Part shown: one piece after another, positions 54,700 through 64,000 of the stretch
Numbering within the stretch: position 1 is the stretch's first letter
How the letters are laid out: every line of letters begins with the position of its first letter
Origin: Achatina immaculata
Taxonomy: Eukaryota > Mollusca > Gastropoda > Stylommatophora > Achatinidae
DNA length: 64,000 bases
Direction: 5' to 3'
NCBI GenBank assembly: GCA_009760885.1
Contig: CM019707.1
Location: 36,568,234 to 36,632,233 of the forward strand
Program-made: the position numbers and the translations under genes
The notes under the pieces: generated by a model
Database searches by the model: none
What the model was told of the DNA's origin: nothing
Seen by the model: only the letters and a program-made list of their open reading frames with translations

Positions 54700-54893
54700 A
54701 CATGAAAGTCTGATGTGGCCAGGATCACGCCTGCCGCATTTACCGTCCCAGATTTCTCAGATACCCATTTTTAGTGGCTGGGTGGACCCCGTGGCCTTTT
54801 TGGTGTGTATTAGGAAAATCCCACTGCCGGGACTTGAACCCCGTACCACCGGATTAGTAAGCCGAGCGTTTAACCAGTCAGCCAACCAGGCCG
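54700..54893 (-). mobile_element. tRNA-derived SINE, copy 2
   Basis: Minus strand: GGCCTGGTTGGCTGACTGG head with an A-box-like segment (RC at 54871-54883), B-box-like CGGGGTTCAAGTC (RC 54831-54843), a body with GGTATCTGAGAAATCTGGGA and an end GATCCTGGCCACATCAGACT. Collinear with 15897-16113. It sits within or against the LINE tail at 54895-55680. Confidence 0.8.
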
Positions 54894-54894
54894 T

Positions 54895-55680
54895 CAATGG
54901 GATATTTAAGGTTTCTGTAATGGTGTCCTCCCATCTTTTGCATGGGCAACCTCTCATCTCTGTTTCCTACAGTTCTTAGTGTACATGTTTTCTGTGGTGT
55001 ACTGTCTGGTGGTAGCCGTGTAACGTGGCCACATCATTTGACTTGTTGTTTTCTGTGGTGTACTGTCTGGTGGTAGTCCTGTAACGTGGCCACATCATTT
55101 GACTTGTTGTTTTCTGTGGTGTACTGTCTGGTGGTGATCTTGTAACATGGCCACATGATTTGACTTGTTGTTTTCTGTGGTGTACTGTCTGGTGGTAGTC
55201 CTGTAATGTGGCCACATCATTTGACTTGTTGTTTTCTGTGGTGTACTGTCTGGTGGTAGCCGTGTAACGTGGCCACACCGTATGACTTGTTGCTTCTGTG
55301 GTGTACTGTCTGGTGGTAGCCGTGTAACGTGGCCACACCGTATGACTTGTTGTCTTCTGTGGTGTACTGTCTGGTGGTAGCCGTGTAACGTGGCCACACC
55401 GTATGACTTGTTGCTTCTGTGGTGTACTGTCTGGTGGTAGCCGTGTAACGTGGCCACACCGTATGACTTGTTGCTTCTGTGGTGTACTGTCTGGTGGTAG
55501 CCGTGTAACGTGGCCACACCGTATGACTTGTTGCTTCTGTGGTGTACTGTCTGGTGGTAGCCGTGTAACGTGGCCACACCGTATGACTTGTTGCTTCTGG
55601 ATATAGTGTAATATTAGTGTTATTCGAATCTTTGCCCTGATGGTGTCATTTCGTATTTGGCCTCTTCTTGTCACATTTAG
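54895..55680 (-). mobile_element. LINE C-terminal relic with a 60-bp in-frame array
   Basis: Minus-strand frame of 232 codons from 55674: IRNDTIRAKIRITLILHYIQ, then about ten copies of a 20-residue block (KQQVIRCGHVTRLPPDSTPQ), then KHVHTKNCRKQR. The unexpanded relative is at 40100-40300. The block is the K-x-G-H-V-R basic motif of the LINE tail. Confidence 0.8.
54990..55595 (+). repeat. 60/61-bp minisatellite, about 10 copies
   Basis: The unit is TGTTGCTTCTGTGGTGTACT, GTCTGGTGGTAGCCGTGTAA, CGTGGCCACACCGTATGACT. The left copies have TTGTTTTCTG and CATCATTTGACT variants and 61-bp length; the right copies are nearly identical 60-mers. Confidence 0.97.
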
Positions 55681-55905
55681 TATTGTCCTTAAACATCTCT
55701 TTTTCTGTCGTGAGAAATTTTCATTCTGTTTTTACCCGCTATTGTCCTTCTGTGACACCGACATCGTTGTGAAGTAAAGTTGTGCCTTACAGTACCCTCT
55801 GTCTGTCAGCTGTGACCTATCTGATTTTCTTTTTCTGTTCAGCAAAGATGTTATTTATCCAGTTATCTGATTTGTTTATCCCAACTGTTCTCTGTTTCGG
55901 CATCT
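55681..55905. other. Unannotated spacer
   Basis: May be decayed LINE sequence. No motif seen. Confidence 0.4.
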
Positions 55906-56475
55906 ATTTTCCTTGAGCATGATGTTGCACCTCTCTATCAAAACATCAAAAATAATAATCTACAAAACTATAATACGACCAGCCGTCATGTGTGGATCAG
56001 AAACGTGGAGTACAACAAAGAAAGATGAACAACAATTGCAAATCTTTGAGAACAAGATCCTAAGAAGAATCCTTGGGCAGATAAAGGATATCAACAGTGG
56101 AGAATGGAGAGCTAGAAAGAACACTGAACTGAACAGCTTATTTAAATCCCAAAGAATTATAAATGTCTTGAAATTGAACAGACTTCGCTGGCTGGAGTAT
56201 GTAGAAAGAATGGAAGAGAACAGACAAACGAAAATGATGTATGCACAAGAGATGAGGGGAAACAAAACCAAGGGGTAGATCAAGACAGAGATGGAAAGAC
56301 AACATAGAAGGTGATATAAAAGAAATTGGTGTCACCAACTGGGGAGAGAAGTTGGGAATAGAGAGGAATGGAGGCGAACTTTATCTGCAGCAATGAGCCT
56401 TAACGGCTCGGAAAGCTGAAGAAGAAGAAGAAGAAGAAGAAAAAGAAGATGATGATGATGATGATGATGATGTAC
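55906..56475 (+). mobile_element. LINE C-terminal relic with (GAA)n(GAT)n tail
   Basis: SKIIIYKTIIRPAVMCGSET, WSTTKKDEQQLQIFENKILR, RRILGQIKD, LKLNRLRWLEYVERMEENRQ, then after a shift at 56270 SRQRWKDNIEGDIKEIG, REEWRRTLSAAMSLNGSES. A full post-RT region; RT motifs are absent. The tail is (GAA)n then (GAT)n at 56415-56473. Confidence 0.85.
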
Positions 56476-56814
56476 TGTCTAAGTGTTTGTAGTTTAACTT
56501 TTCCGAATCATTTTCCGGTTGTACCAGTCCATCTATTTTTGTTGTTTTTTATGTGTTTTTTTTTTTTGTTTGCGAGAGGTAAAGAGGACTCTATATAATG
56601 CACATTTTTAGCATATATACAGTCATACAATTTAAAAAAATTACGCATATTAAGACACATTAAGGCTTCTCTTTTGCTTGGGAGAATTGTCAGAATGCTT
56701 TCCTCTTTGGCGTCATGTTAGACTAGGAAAAAAAACTACATATATAACGTATTTACAGCAAAACATTCAGGGTAGATGTTGTTTACAAACCTGGATGTTG
56801 AAACGTAATTGTGA
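56476..56814. other. Unannotated stretch
   Basis: T-rich, nothing recognised. Confidence 0.5.
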
Positions 56815-57066
56815 GAGGATGGATATTGTTTACACCATGGGTAGTGTAGTGTGGCTTTGTGAGAGTAGATATTGTTTACACCATGGGTAGTGTAGTGTGG
56901 CTTTGTGAGAGTAGATATTGTTTACACCATGGGTAGTGTAGTGTGGCTTTGTGAGAGTAGATATTGTTTACACCATGGGTAGTGTAGTGTGGCTTTGTGA
57001 GAGTAGATATTGTTTACACCATGGGTAGTGTAGTGTGGCTTTGTGAGAGTAGATATTGTTTACAAA
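56815..57066 (+). repeat. 46-bp minisatellite, about 5 copies
   Basis: The unit is GGGTAGTGTAGTGTGGCTTT, GTGAGAGTAGATATTGTTTA, CACCAT; nearly identical copies. Confidence 0.97.
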
Positions 57067-57214
57067 TATGGATGCTATAGCGTGGCTGTGTGAGAGAGAG
57101 ACTAGGAAATGCAGAAGAGCAGTCGAGCACGAAATGTATGAGTTCAAACCGATGGATTTCTAATTTTGGAATGTTTTATTTATTCGGTATGGTCAAACCA
57201 CGGGTTCTGAAGGG

Positions 57215-57545
57215 ACTGCTGTATCTCACTTTCTGTATACTTGTATTGAATAAACTGCTACATCTTACTGTTTATATACTTGTATTGAATAAACTGCTAC
57301 ATCTTACTGTTTATATACTTGTATTGAATAAACTGCTACATCTTACTGTTTATATACTTGTATTGAATAAACTGCTACATCTAACTGTTTATATACTTGT
57401 ATTGAATAAACTGCTACATCTTACTGTTTATATACTTGTATTGAATAAACTGCTACATCTTACTTTCTGTATACATGTATTGAAGAAACTGCTACATCTC
57501 ACTGTCTATATACTTGTATTGAAGGGACTGCTATATCTCACTGTA
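57215..57545 (+). repeat. 39-bp minisatellite, about 8 copies, in frame
   Basis: The unit is TAAACTGCTACATCTTACTG followed by TTTATATACTTGTATTGAA. 39 bp is 13 codons, so a 152-codon frame (57090-57548) stays open with repeats LHLTVYILVLNKL. Other frames contain TAA in every unit. There is no evidence of expression or a domain. Confidence 0.96.
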
Positions 57546-57548
57546 TAA

Positions 57549-58240
57549 TATTTTCAAGTTGCGAATGATAGTTTCCTGACCAAAGAAGATGTTCATGATT
57601 AATACTGACTTTATCTTCTCACACATCCAGATTTCTGGTGCTTTAGATTAGGTTTCACAAACATTACACTTCACTAATCAGGGAAACTCCGATGAAATGC
57701 TCTGTACAGAATTCATTTAATTCTGACAAATAAGATATTCGACTTAGAATTCACAACATCACTTGCACTAAGATGCAGTATGATATAATCTTCGTTAGTT
57801 TCGTCATTCAACCACATCAGTATCAAACTATCATACTCTACATGCAGCATTTCTCAGTGTTCTTAACTTCACATTATTTTACACATTTGATAAGAGGAGA
57901 ATTCTAAACTCTGTACTATGTTCGATCTGCAACACGTGGTCAATCAGTTACACGACTAAATCACTGTATCCGAAGTTTCAAAACGTATCAGTTCTTCATA
58001 AATTCCTTGAATCACTTGAAATACATCTTCAGTCTGTCCTAGAACTACTTCTGCAAAACTGCTTTTCCTGAGTATCTATGGCTCTATTTGTCCATCTATT
58101 CCAACTGTCGTTACCTACGTCTTCTTTCTCTCTCCTGTCTTCTCTGGTGTGTGTTCTCCTTCTGCTGTTTTTCTCCGATTGTCTATTCTGCTACTCATCT
58201 CTTGTCTGGACTGGTCTTTATTCACTGACCGTCCTTGTTC
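57549..58240. other. Unannotated stretch
   Basis: About 0.7 kb without a gene or repeat I can recognise. Confidence 0.55.
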
Positions 58241-58322
58241 CTCCTTAAAGGGCAAAATGTCAGACGGGCCTGCGTGCCCAATTCTTAACCCTTTTGAAAT
58301 AAAGATCAATCAATCAATCAGT
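58241..58322 (+). mobile_element. LINE-C-type 3' tip with (ATCA)n tail
   Basis: GGCAAAATGTCAGACGGGCC, TGCGTGCCCAATTCTTAACC and GAAATAAAGATC match 54353-54412 of LINE-C; the tail is (ATCA)n where LINE-C has (GTTC)n. It is either a severely 5'-truncated LINE-C or the end of a SINE sharing that 3' end. Confidence 0.8.
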
Positions 58323-59395
58323 CTTCGGGCTCTGTCCTCTGTCTCCTCTCTCTTCTACTTCTTCTTCTTTCTTATTCTTCCTTGTTCTTATTGTTTGTTC
58401 TTCTCTTCGGGCTCCCTCCTCTGTCTCTTCTTCTTCCTCGTTCCCCCTTCCTGTCTCTCCTCTCTCCTTTTTATCTTCAAGTGCAGCTTGATGAATTAAC
58501 CAATAATTATTTTGGCTCCACCCTTCACATGTCCACTAGTTCCCATGAGCGTTCTGATTGTCCGTCATTCAAATTACTCCGTGACTTGTATGTCGTAAGT
58601 CAATTGTCCAATAGGCCACGCCTCTAAATATTTAACTGATCAACTGGCCTAGTTGGTCATTCCTTTACTTAAAAACCGTGTGCAATCGCGCCACAACGCG
58701 TGTCAGATTCGTCTATACAATTGTTATGTACCTAAGTCATTATCTTGCTCTTTCGTGTCGGAGGTTTTATTGTGTCCTCGCTTTTCATTGTGTCTGCCTT
58801 TTCTATTCGTCTTTTCTATTTTGTTTACACATGTCAACGTCCTGTCACCGCTGTGTTATCACTGGACCCATCCTACTTTCTGGCGTCCTTCCTTTGTATT
58901 ACCTAAAAATCAGCGTCATTGAGTCTCGTCTTTTTCTATTCACTGTCTCCACTGTTTACTTTTGTCCGCGTCTTGTTCTAGTGTTATGGAAGTTCTATGC
59001 CTTTCTCTTCCTTTCCTCTCCATTTTTCTCTGTCGCTATTCGATGTTACTATTTTCTTTACAATATATTTTCATAATCATATTCATTAATAATAATAATA
59101 ACAACAATATCCGTTACTTACAAGGCCATGCTACAACTGTCTATATAGTTATATAATGTTGTATGCAGTTCGATCGTCTCTTGTTTTTATATCTCCGCTT
59201 GGAGATACGGTTGCCATTTATTCCCGCGAAGTGCTGGTCTATGCTGATCTTCCGCTGGTCCTGTCATGATTGACAGAAGATTGGCACGCCCTTCTTCGCT
59301 TGTTCAATTTAAGTGCAGAAACGTGCTAAGCTGTTTTCAAGAAAGAAAAAATGAATTAGTTACAGTCATGAGCGAGACCCAAAGCTTATATTTTA
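58323..59395. other. TC-rich then unannotated stretch
   Basis: TC-rich to about 58480. Several Phe/Leu/Ser-rich open frames, none with a recognised domain. (AAT)n/(AAC)n at 59087-59110. Confidence 0.5.
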
Positions 59396-59396
59396 C

Positions 59397-59397
<1 letters not shown>

Positions 59398-59435
<38 letters not shown>

Positions 59436-59456
59436 GAGAGAGAGGAGGAAGAGGAG
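59398..59456 (+). repeat. (GA)n microsatellite
   Basis: About 16 clean GA units, then GGGA variants. No LINE-B terminus adjoins it. Confidence 0.95.
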
Positions 59457-59904
59457 AGTATTGTGAGCTTGCAGATTTATTCTTTTAGATTTGTTCTCCA
59501 GTCTTTACAGAAAGATTGTGGTGAAAAAAAATTGAGGAAATTGTGTCACGTGATTTTCGGTACTAATACTCGCTCAGACATCTTGTATTCTGCCCAGGTG
59601 TAACATTCCCAGACTTTTAAAATTTGTTCTCGGGAGTTGTTAAATCCTAACTAAGCTGAATCCATATCATATTTTCATTTCTTTCACCTTCATTTCTTTA
59701 CAAGATTACGTATTATACTAGTTTAAACATAATAATATATACATCTGGACTAGTACAAATGTACATGGAAAAACTGAAGTGGCATGAATTATAAAGATAA
59801 AAGTTGACAAAAAAATTAAAGAGGTTTTTAAAGACATCGTGGAGACTTTTAGTGGAGACGAAACTGAAACAGGACATTAGGTCAGTCTATAGAATGCAAT
59901 TTCC
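59457..59904. other. Unannotated AT-rich stretch
   Basis: Nothing recognised. Confidence 0.5.
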
Positions 59905-60800
59905 TCCATGATTCTAGTCTCGGATATCTACAATTATTGTCCGGATAAATTACAGGATACAGTTTTTTTTTCCTTGTGTCTTTCGTGATTAATGCTTCGG
60001 ATATCTATATTTATTGTCCGGATAAATTACAGAGTGAAGTTTTTTTTTTCTTCTGTCTTTCATGATTCTAGACTTGGAATTTATATTTATTGTCGGGATA
60101 AACTACACAACACAGGTTTTTTGTTGTGTCTTTCACGATTCTAGCTTCGGAATCTATATTTATTGTCCGGATAAATTACAGAATACCGTTTTTTCTTCTG
60201 TTTTTTCATGATTCTAGCCTCGGATATCTACGTTTATTCTCCGGATAATTACAGAATACAGTTTATTTCCCTTGTATCTGTCATGATTCTAGCCTTGGAA
60301 TGTATATTTATTGTCGGGATAAATTACAGAACACAGTTTGTTTTTTTTTTCCAAGTGTCTTTCATTATTTTAGCACCGGATATCTAGAATTATTGTCAGG
60401 ATACATTGCAGAATATAGTTTTTTTTGTGTGTGTGTCTTTCGTGATTCTAGCCTTGGATATCTGCATTTATTGTCAGGATAAATTACAGAAAATACAGTT
60501 TATTCTTGTGAGTTCCGTGGTTCTAGCCTTCGACATCTGTATTTATTGTCCAGATAAATTTTAGAATGCGATTTCTTCCTGCGCATTCCATGGTTCTAGC
60601 CTCGGATATCTATATGTGTTGTCAGGATAACTTTTAGAATTCAGTTTCTTCCTGCGAGATGCATGATTATAGCCTTGGACATCTATATTTATTGCCTGGA
60701 TATATTACGGAATGCGTTTTTTTTTTCTTTTGTGCGTTCAATTTTTCTAGCCTCGGACATCTATATTTATATTCCGGACAAAATTACAAAATGCAATGAT
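59905..60800 (+). repeat. Degenerate ~76-bp tandem repeat, about 11 copies
   Basis: Each unit has GATTCTAGCCTCGGATATCT, a TATTTATTGTCCGGATAAAT block, TACAGAATACAGTTT and a T-run of variable length. The core recurs about every 74-83 bases. Confidence 0.93.
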
Positions 60801-62046
60801 TTCTATGAAACTAGCAGATTCTAAACGTTTCTGTGAATTTATGTCTGAGTGGAACAAAAAAAAACTGAAATTGATGTGCAATGTCATGAATCATATTCCA
60901 ATTTCAGTAATTTGACAAGGAAATGAATTCTAAGTGAGAAGAAAAGAAACGGATAATTCTGAAATTATTTCTGCCCAGACAATAAATTATGCATGAAGGT
61001 GAACCATTACGCCACTCTTATGAAATACAGTGAGTACCAGAAATGATAAATTTGTAGTTTTTTTTCCGCTGACGTTGGCTTCACTCTTATGGAAGGCAGT
61101 AAGTGCCATGAATTACAAAATCAATGGTTTCTATCTTGATATTACCTCCACTGTAAAAAAAAAACAAACTTGTTTCCTGCATCCATGCTAAAAACATGTA
61201 GCGGAAGTAACGCATGATAGACAGCTTTGGCGAATGTTTTGACAGATATAAAATGTTAAGATATCGAAGTTGTTTCTTGTTTTTGAGGAGGTTGTCATGC
61301 TGTTTTTAAGTGATACTAAGATTCAGTTTTCCTTTTTCCCAGCAGCTGTCAATTTGTCTTTTTGTTTCGTTATATTTTCTTTATCTCTAGTGGTTATAAA
61401 TTTCGATTTTATATTTCTTTCTGTCATAATGCAGGTCTTTTCTTATTCCTCTTTCCTCTCCACTTTTCCGTTATTATATTTCCTGCTTTCGTTATCGCAT
61501 TTTTTTCTAGTTCTGCTTTTTAACTTCCTTTCCTGTATTTTTCTCTCTTTTCTTCTATTTTCGTTTCTCTTCTCCATTTTAAACATTTTCTTCTGTCATT
61601 TTTTAGTATCGCTCTGCATGTTTGACTAGATTCTTTTTTTTTTCTCTGCTGCTCTGTAGCTCTTCTTCTTGATTTTCTTTCTTTGTGTTGCTCTATTTTT
61701 GGAAAGTCCTAATTCCTACATTACTTCTTCTCTCTGTCTTTGTCTTAATCATCGTTATTGTCATAATCATCATCATTTTCGTGAAGGAGAAGTTGTAAGG
61801 CTTCAAGAAAAACATGAGCTTCTAATTTCTGGAAAATCTCAGAGAAAACCACGTCTCATCTTTGCAACATAAAAGAAAGTGGTTTATTTAAGACTTTTAA
61901 AAGATAATTTGTTTCATACCTCAATTTTAGCTACCCTTCCACTGGAAATTATCTAGTATTTAGAAACTGCCTTTTTTCTTTTAAAAGTTCTAATTATAAA
62001 GAGAAAAGTGTCCAGATTATTTGTTGAATAATTAATGGATTAGTGC
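60801..62046. other. Unannotated AT-rich stretch
   Basis: A loose 2-copy repeat at 61013-61150 (CACTCTTATGAAATACAGTG / CACTCTTATGGAAGGCAGTA). 61270-61720 is T-rich with compositional open frames. No gene. Confidence 0.5.
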
Positions 62047-62059
62047 TTGAAATTATATG

Positions 62060-64000
62060 TTTCATCAACACGAACAGAGGACATGGATGTGGATCGACAA
62101 GGAGAGAGGAGAGAAACGTGGATGAACAAGATGACAGGAGAGAAATGTGGGTCACCAAGATGGCAGGAGAGAAAGGTGGGTCGACAAGATGACAGGAGAG
62201 AAAGGTGGGTCAACAAGATGACAGAAGAGCAAGGTAGGTCAACAAGATGACAGGAGAGAAAGGTGGGTCAACAAGATGACAGGAGAGAAAGGTGGGTCAA
62301 CAAGATGATAAGAGTGAAAGGTGGGTCAACAAGATAACAGGAGAGAAAGGTGGGTCAACAAGATGATAAGAGTGAAAGGTGGGTCAACAAGATGACAGGA
62401 GAGAAAGGTGGGTCAATAAGATGACAGGACAGAAAGGTGGGTCAACAAGATGACAGGAGAGAAAGGTGGGTCAACAAGATGACAGGACAGAAAGGTGGGT
62501 CAACAAGATGACAGGAGAGAAAGGTGGGTCAACAAGATGACAGGAGAGAAAGGTGGGTCAACAAGATGACAGGAGAGAAAGGTGGGTCAACAAGATGACA
62601 GGAGAGAAAGATGGATCAACAAGATGGCGGTAGAGAAAGGTGGGTCAACAAGATGGCGGGAGAGAAAGGTGGGTCAACAAGATGGCGGTAGAGAAAGGTG
62701 GGTCAACAAGATGACAGGAGAGAAAGGTGGGTCAACAAGATGACAGGAGAGAACGCTGGGTCAACAAGATGACAGGATAGAAAAGTGGGTCAACAAGATG
62801 ACAGGAGAGAAAGGTGGGCCGAGAAAAAGAGAGAAGAAAAATGTGGATCAACAAGAAGAGAGGAAACAAAGACAAAAAAAAGAGGAGACGAGACAACGAT
62901 AGGCCAAGAAAAACAGACAAAGACGGGCCAAGAAGAGGAGACAATGATGGGTCAAGAAGAAGGGAAGAAACAAGGATGGGCTAAGAAGAAGAGACAAAGA
63001 TGGACTAATAAGAAGGGAGGAGACAAAGATGAGTCAAGAAGAAGGTAAGGGACAAAGATAGGTCAAAAAGAGGAGACGAGACAACGATAGACAAAGATGA
63101 GCCAAGAAAAGCAGACAAAGATCGGTCAAGAACAAAGGGGGAGACAAAGATATGCTAAGAAGAAGAGAGAAAGATAGGCTAACAAGAGGAGACAAAGAGA
63201 GGCCAAGAAGAGGAGACAAAGATTGGGTCAGGAAGAAGAGAGGAAACAAATATAGGCCAAAAAGAAGAGAGGAGACAAAGATGAATAAAGAAGAGGAGAC
63301 AAAGATGGTCCAATAAATGGAGACAACGATGGGTCAAAAAGAGGAGACAAACATGGGTCAAGAAGAAGACAAGAGATAAAAATGGGTAAAGAAGAGAAGA
63401 CAAAGATGGTTCAAGAAGAGAAGACAAAGATGGATCATGAAGAAGAGAGGAGACAAAGATTGGCCAAGAAGAAGAGAGGAGACAAGGTTGGGTCAAAAAG
63501 AGGAGAGTAAGGAAAGATGGATCAAGTAGAGAAGAAAAAGATTGGTAAGAAAAGCGGAGGAGACAAAATGGGTCAACAAGAAGATTGGAGGCAAAATTGT
63601 GCCAAGAAGAATAGAGGAGACAAAGATGGGCCAAGAAGAAGAGAGGAGACAAAGATGGGCCAAGAAGAAGAGAGGAGACAAAGATGGGCCAAGAAGAAGA
63701 GAGGAGACAAAGATGGGCCAAGAAGAAGAGAGGAGACAAAGATGGGCCAAGAAGAAGAGAGGAGACAAAGATGTGCCAAGAAGAAGAGAGGAGACAAAGA
63801 TGTGCCAAGAAGAAGAGAGGAGACAAAGATGGGCCATGAAGAGTAGAGGAGGCAAAGACAGGACGAAAAGAAGAGAATAGGGAAAGATGAGTCAAGAAGA
63901 GAAGACAAAAATAGATCAAGAAAAGGAGAGGAGACAAAAATAGGTCAACAAGAAGATTGGAGACAAAGATGTGCCAAGAATAAGAGAAAAAGCTGGGTGA
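62060..64000 (+). repeat. 29-bp minisatellite, about 65 copies, runs off the window
   Basis: Left subfamily (to about 62820): AAGATGACAGGAGAGAAAGG plus TGGGTCAAC. Right subfamily: GAAGAGAGGAGACAAAGATG plus GGCCAAGAA. Period 29 was measured at 63602, 63631 and 63660. The two align unit for unit (GGAGA-AAAG-TGGG-CAA), so it is one array with two variants. The right part is open on both strands. The end lies beyond base 64000. Confidence 0.95.

Noticed and set aside
57090..57548. 152-codon open frame with 13-residue repeats
   Set aside because: The frame is kept open by a 39-bp minisatellite; the unique N-terminal part has no recognised motif.
63179..63937. 252-codon Leu/Ser-rich minus-strand frame
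   Set aside because: Translation of the 29-bp array; composition only.

Overview
The window looks like repeat-saturated, non-genic DNA from an invertebrate animal. A gastropod or other mollusc is my best guess, at moderate confidence. The reasons are RTE/CFDP2-type and jockey/CR1-type non-LTR retrotransposon (LINE) relics, a tRNA-derived SINE, mariner and hAT relics, and a very heavy minisatellite load. I found no convincing host protein-coding gene, rRNA or tRNA gene, and no bacterial operon, phage or CRISPR structure. All recognisable protein similarity is to transposable elements, and every copy is truncated, frameshifted or missing a key residue.

Layout. 1-3.5 kb: 5' half of an RTE-like LINE (LINE-A: 5' UTR, endonuclease, linker), then an opposite-strand RT tail (LINE-D). 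3.7-5.7 kb: short tandem repeats and the first of five 3' ends of a GA-tailed LINE (LINE-B). 6-7.1 kb: a mariner relic. 7.1-9.5 kb: a long 29-bp minisatellite. 10-16 kb: 12-, 32-, 33- and 35/36-bp arrays with LINE tails, then a SINE. 17.1-21.4 kb: a 28-bp array whose distal part, with 1.4 kb of flank, is tandemly duplicated as two almost identical 1.82-kb copies. 21.7-27.9 kb: a 29/36-bp array, a mariner with both ends, a pentanucleotide array, and 38-, 56- and 39-bp arrays. 28-34.8 kb: LINE tails, a mariner N-terminus, the second LINE-A copy with the RT domain, and a hAT-type MITE. 35.1-47.1 kb: a diverged inverted duplication with arms of 3.1 and 3.6 kb around a 5.25-kb spacer. 47.5-51.8 kb: 32-, 46- and 40-bp arrays. 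51.85-54.46 kb: the most complete element, a jockey/CR1-like LINE (LINE-C) running from the end of its endonuclease to its 3' UTR and tail. 54.7-64 kb: a second SINE copy, a LINE tail amplified into a 60-bp array, and 46-, 39-, ~76- and 29-bp arrays, the last running off the window.

How the parts relate. LINE 3' ends land next to, or carry, microsatellites ((GA)n, (GATA)n, (GAAT)n, (GAT)n, (TCAA)n). At 51.2-51.8 and 55.0-55.6 kb a LINE C-terminal coding segment has itself been amplified into a minisatellite. One LINE tail sits inside a minisatellite and is flanked by a perfect 10-bp target-site duplication. Several arrays show higher-order periods (196, 280 and about 570 bp), which points to recent unequal exchange or replication slippage.

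Limits. Copy numbers, boundaries and identities were read by eye. LINE clade names are tentative. The family labels LINE-A to LINE-E are mine. Low-complexity arrays of this kind are also places where assemblies fail.
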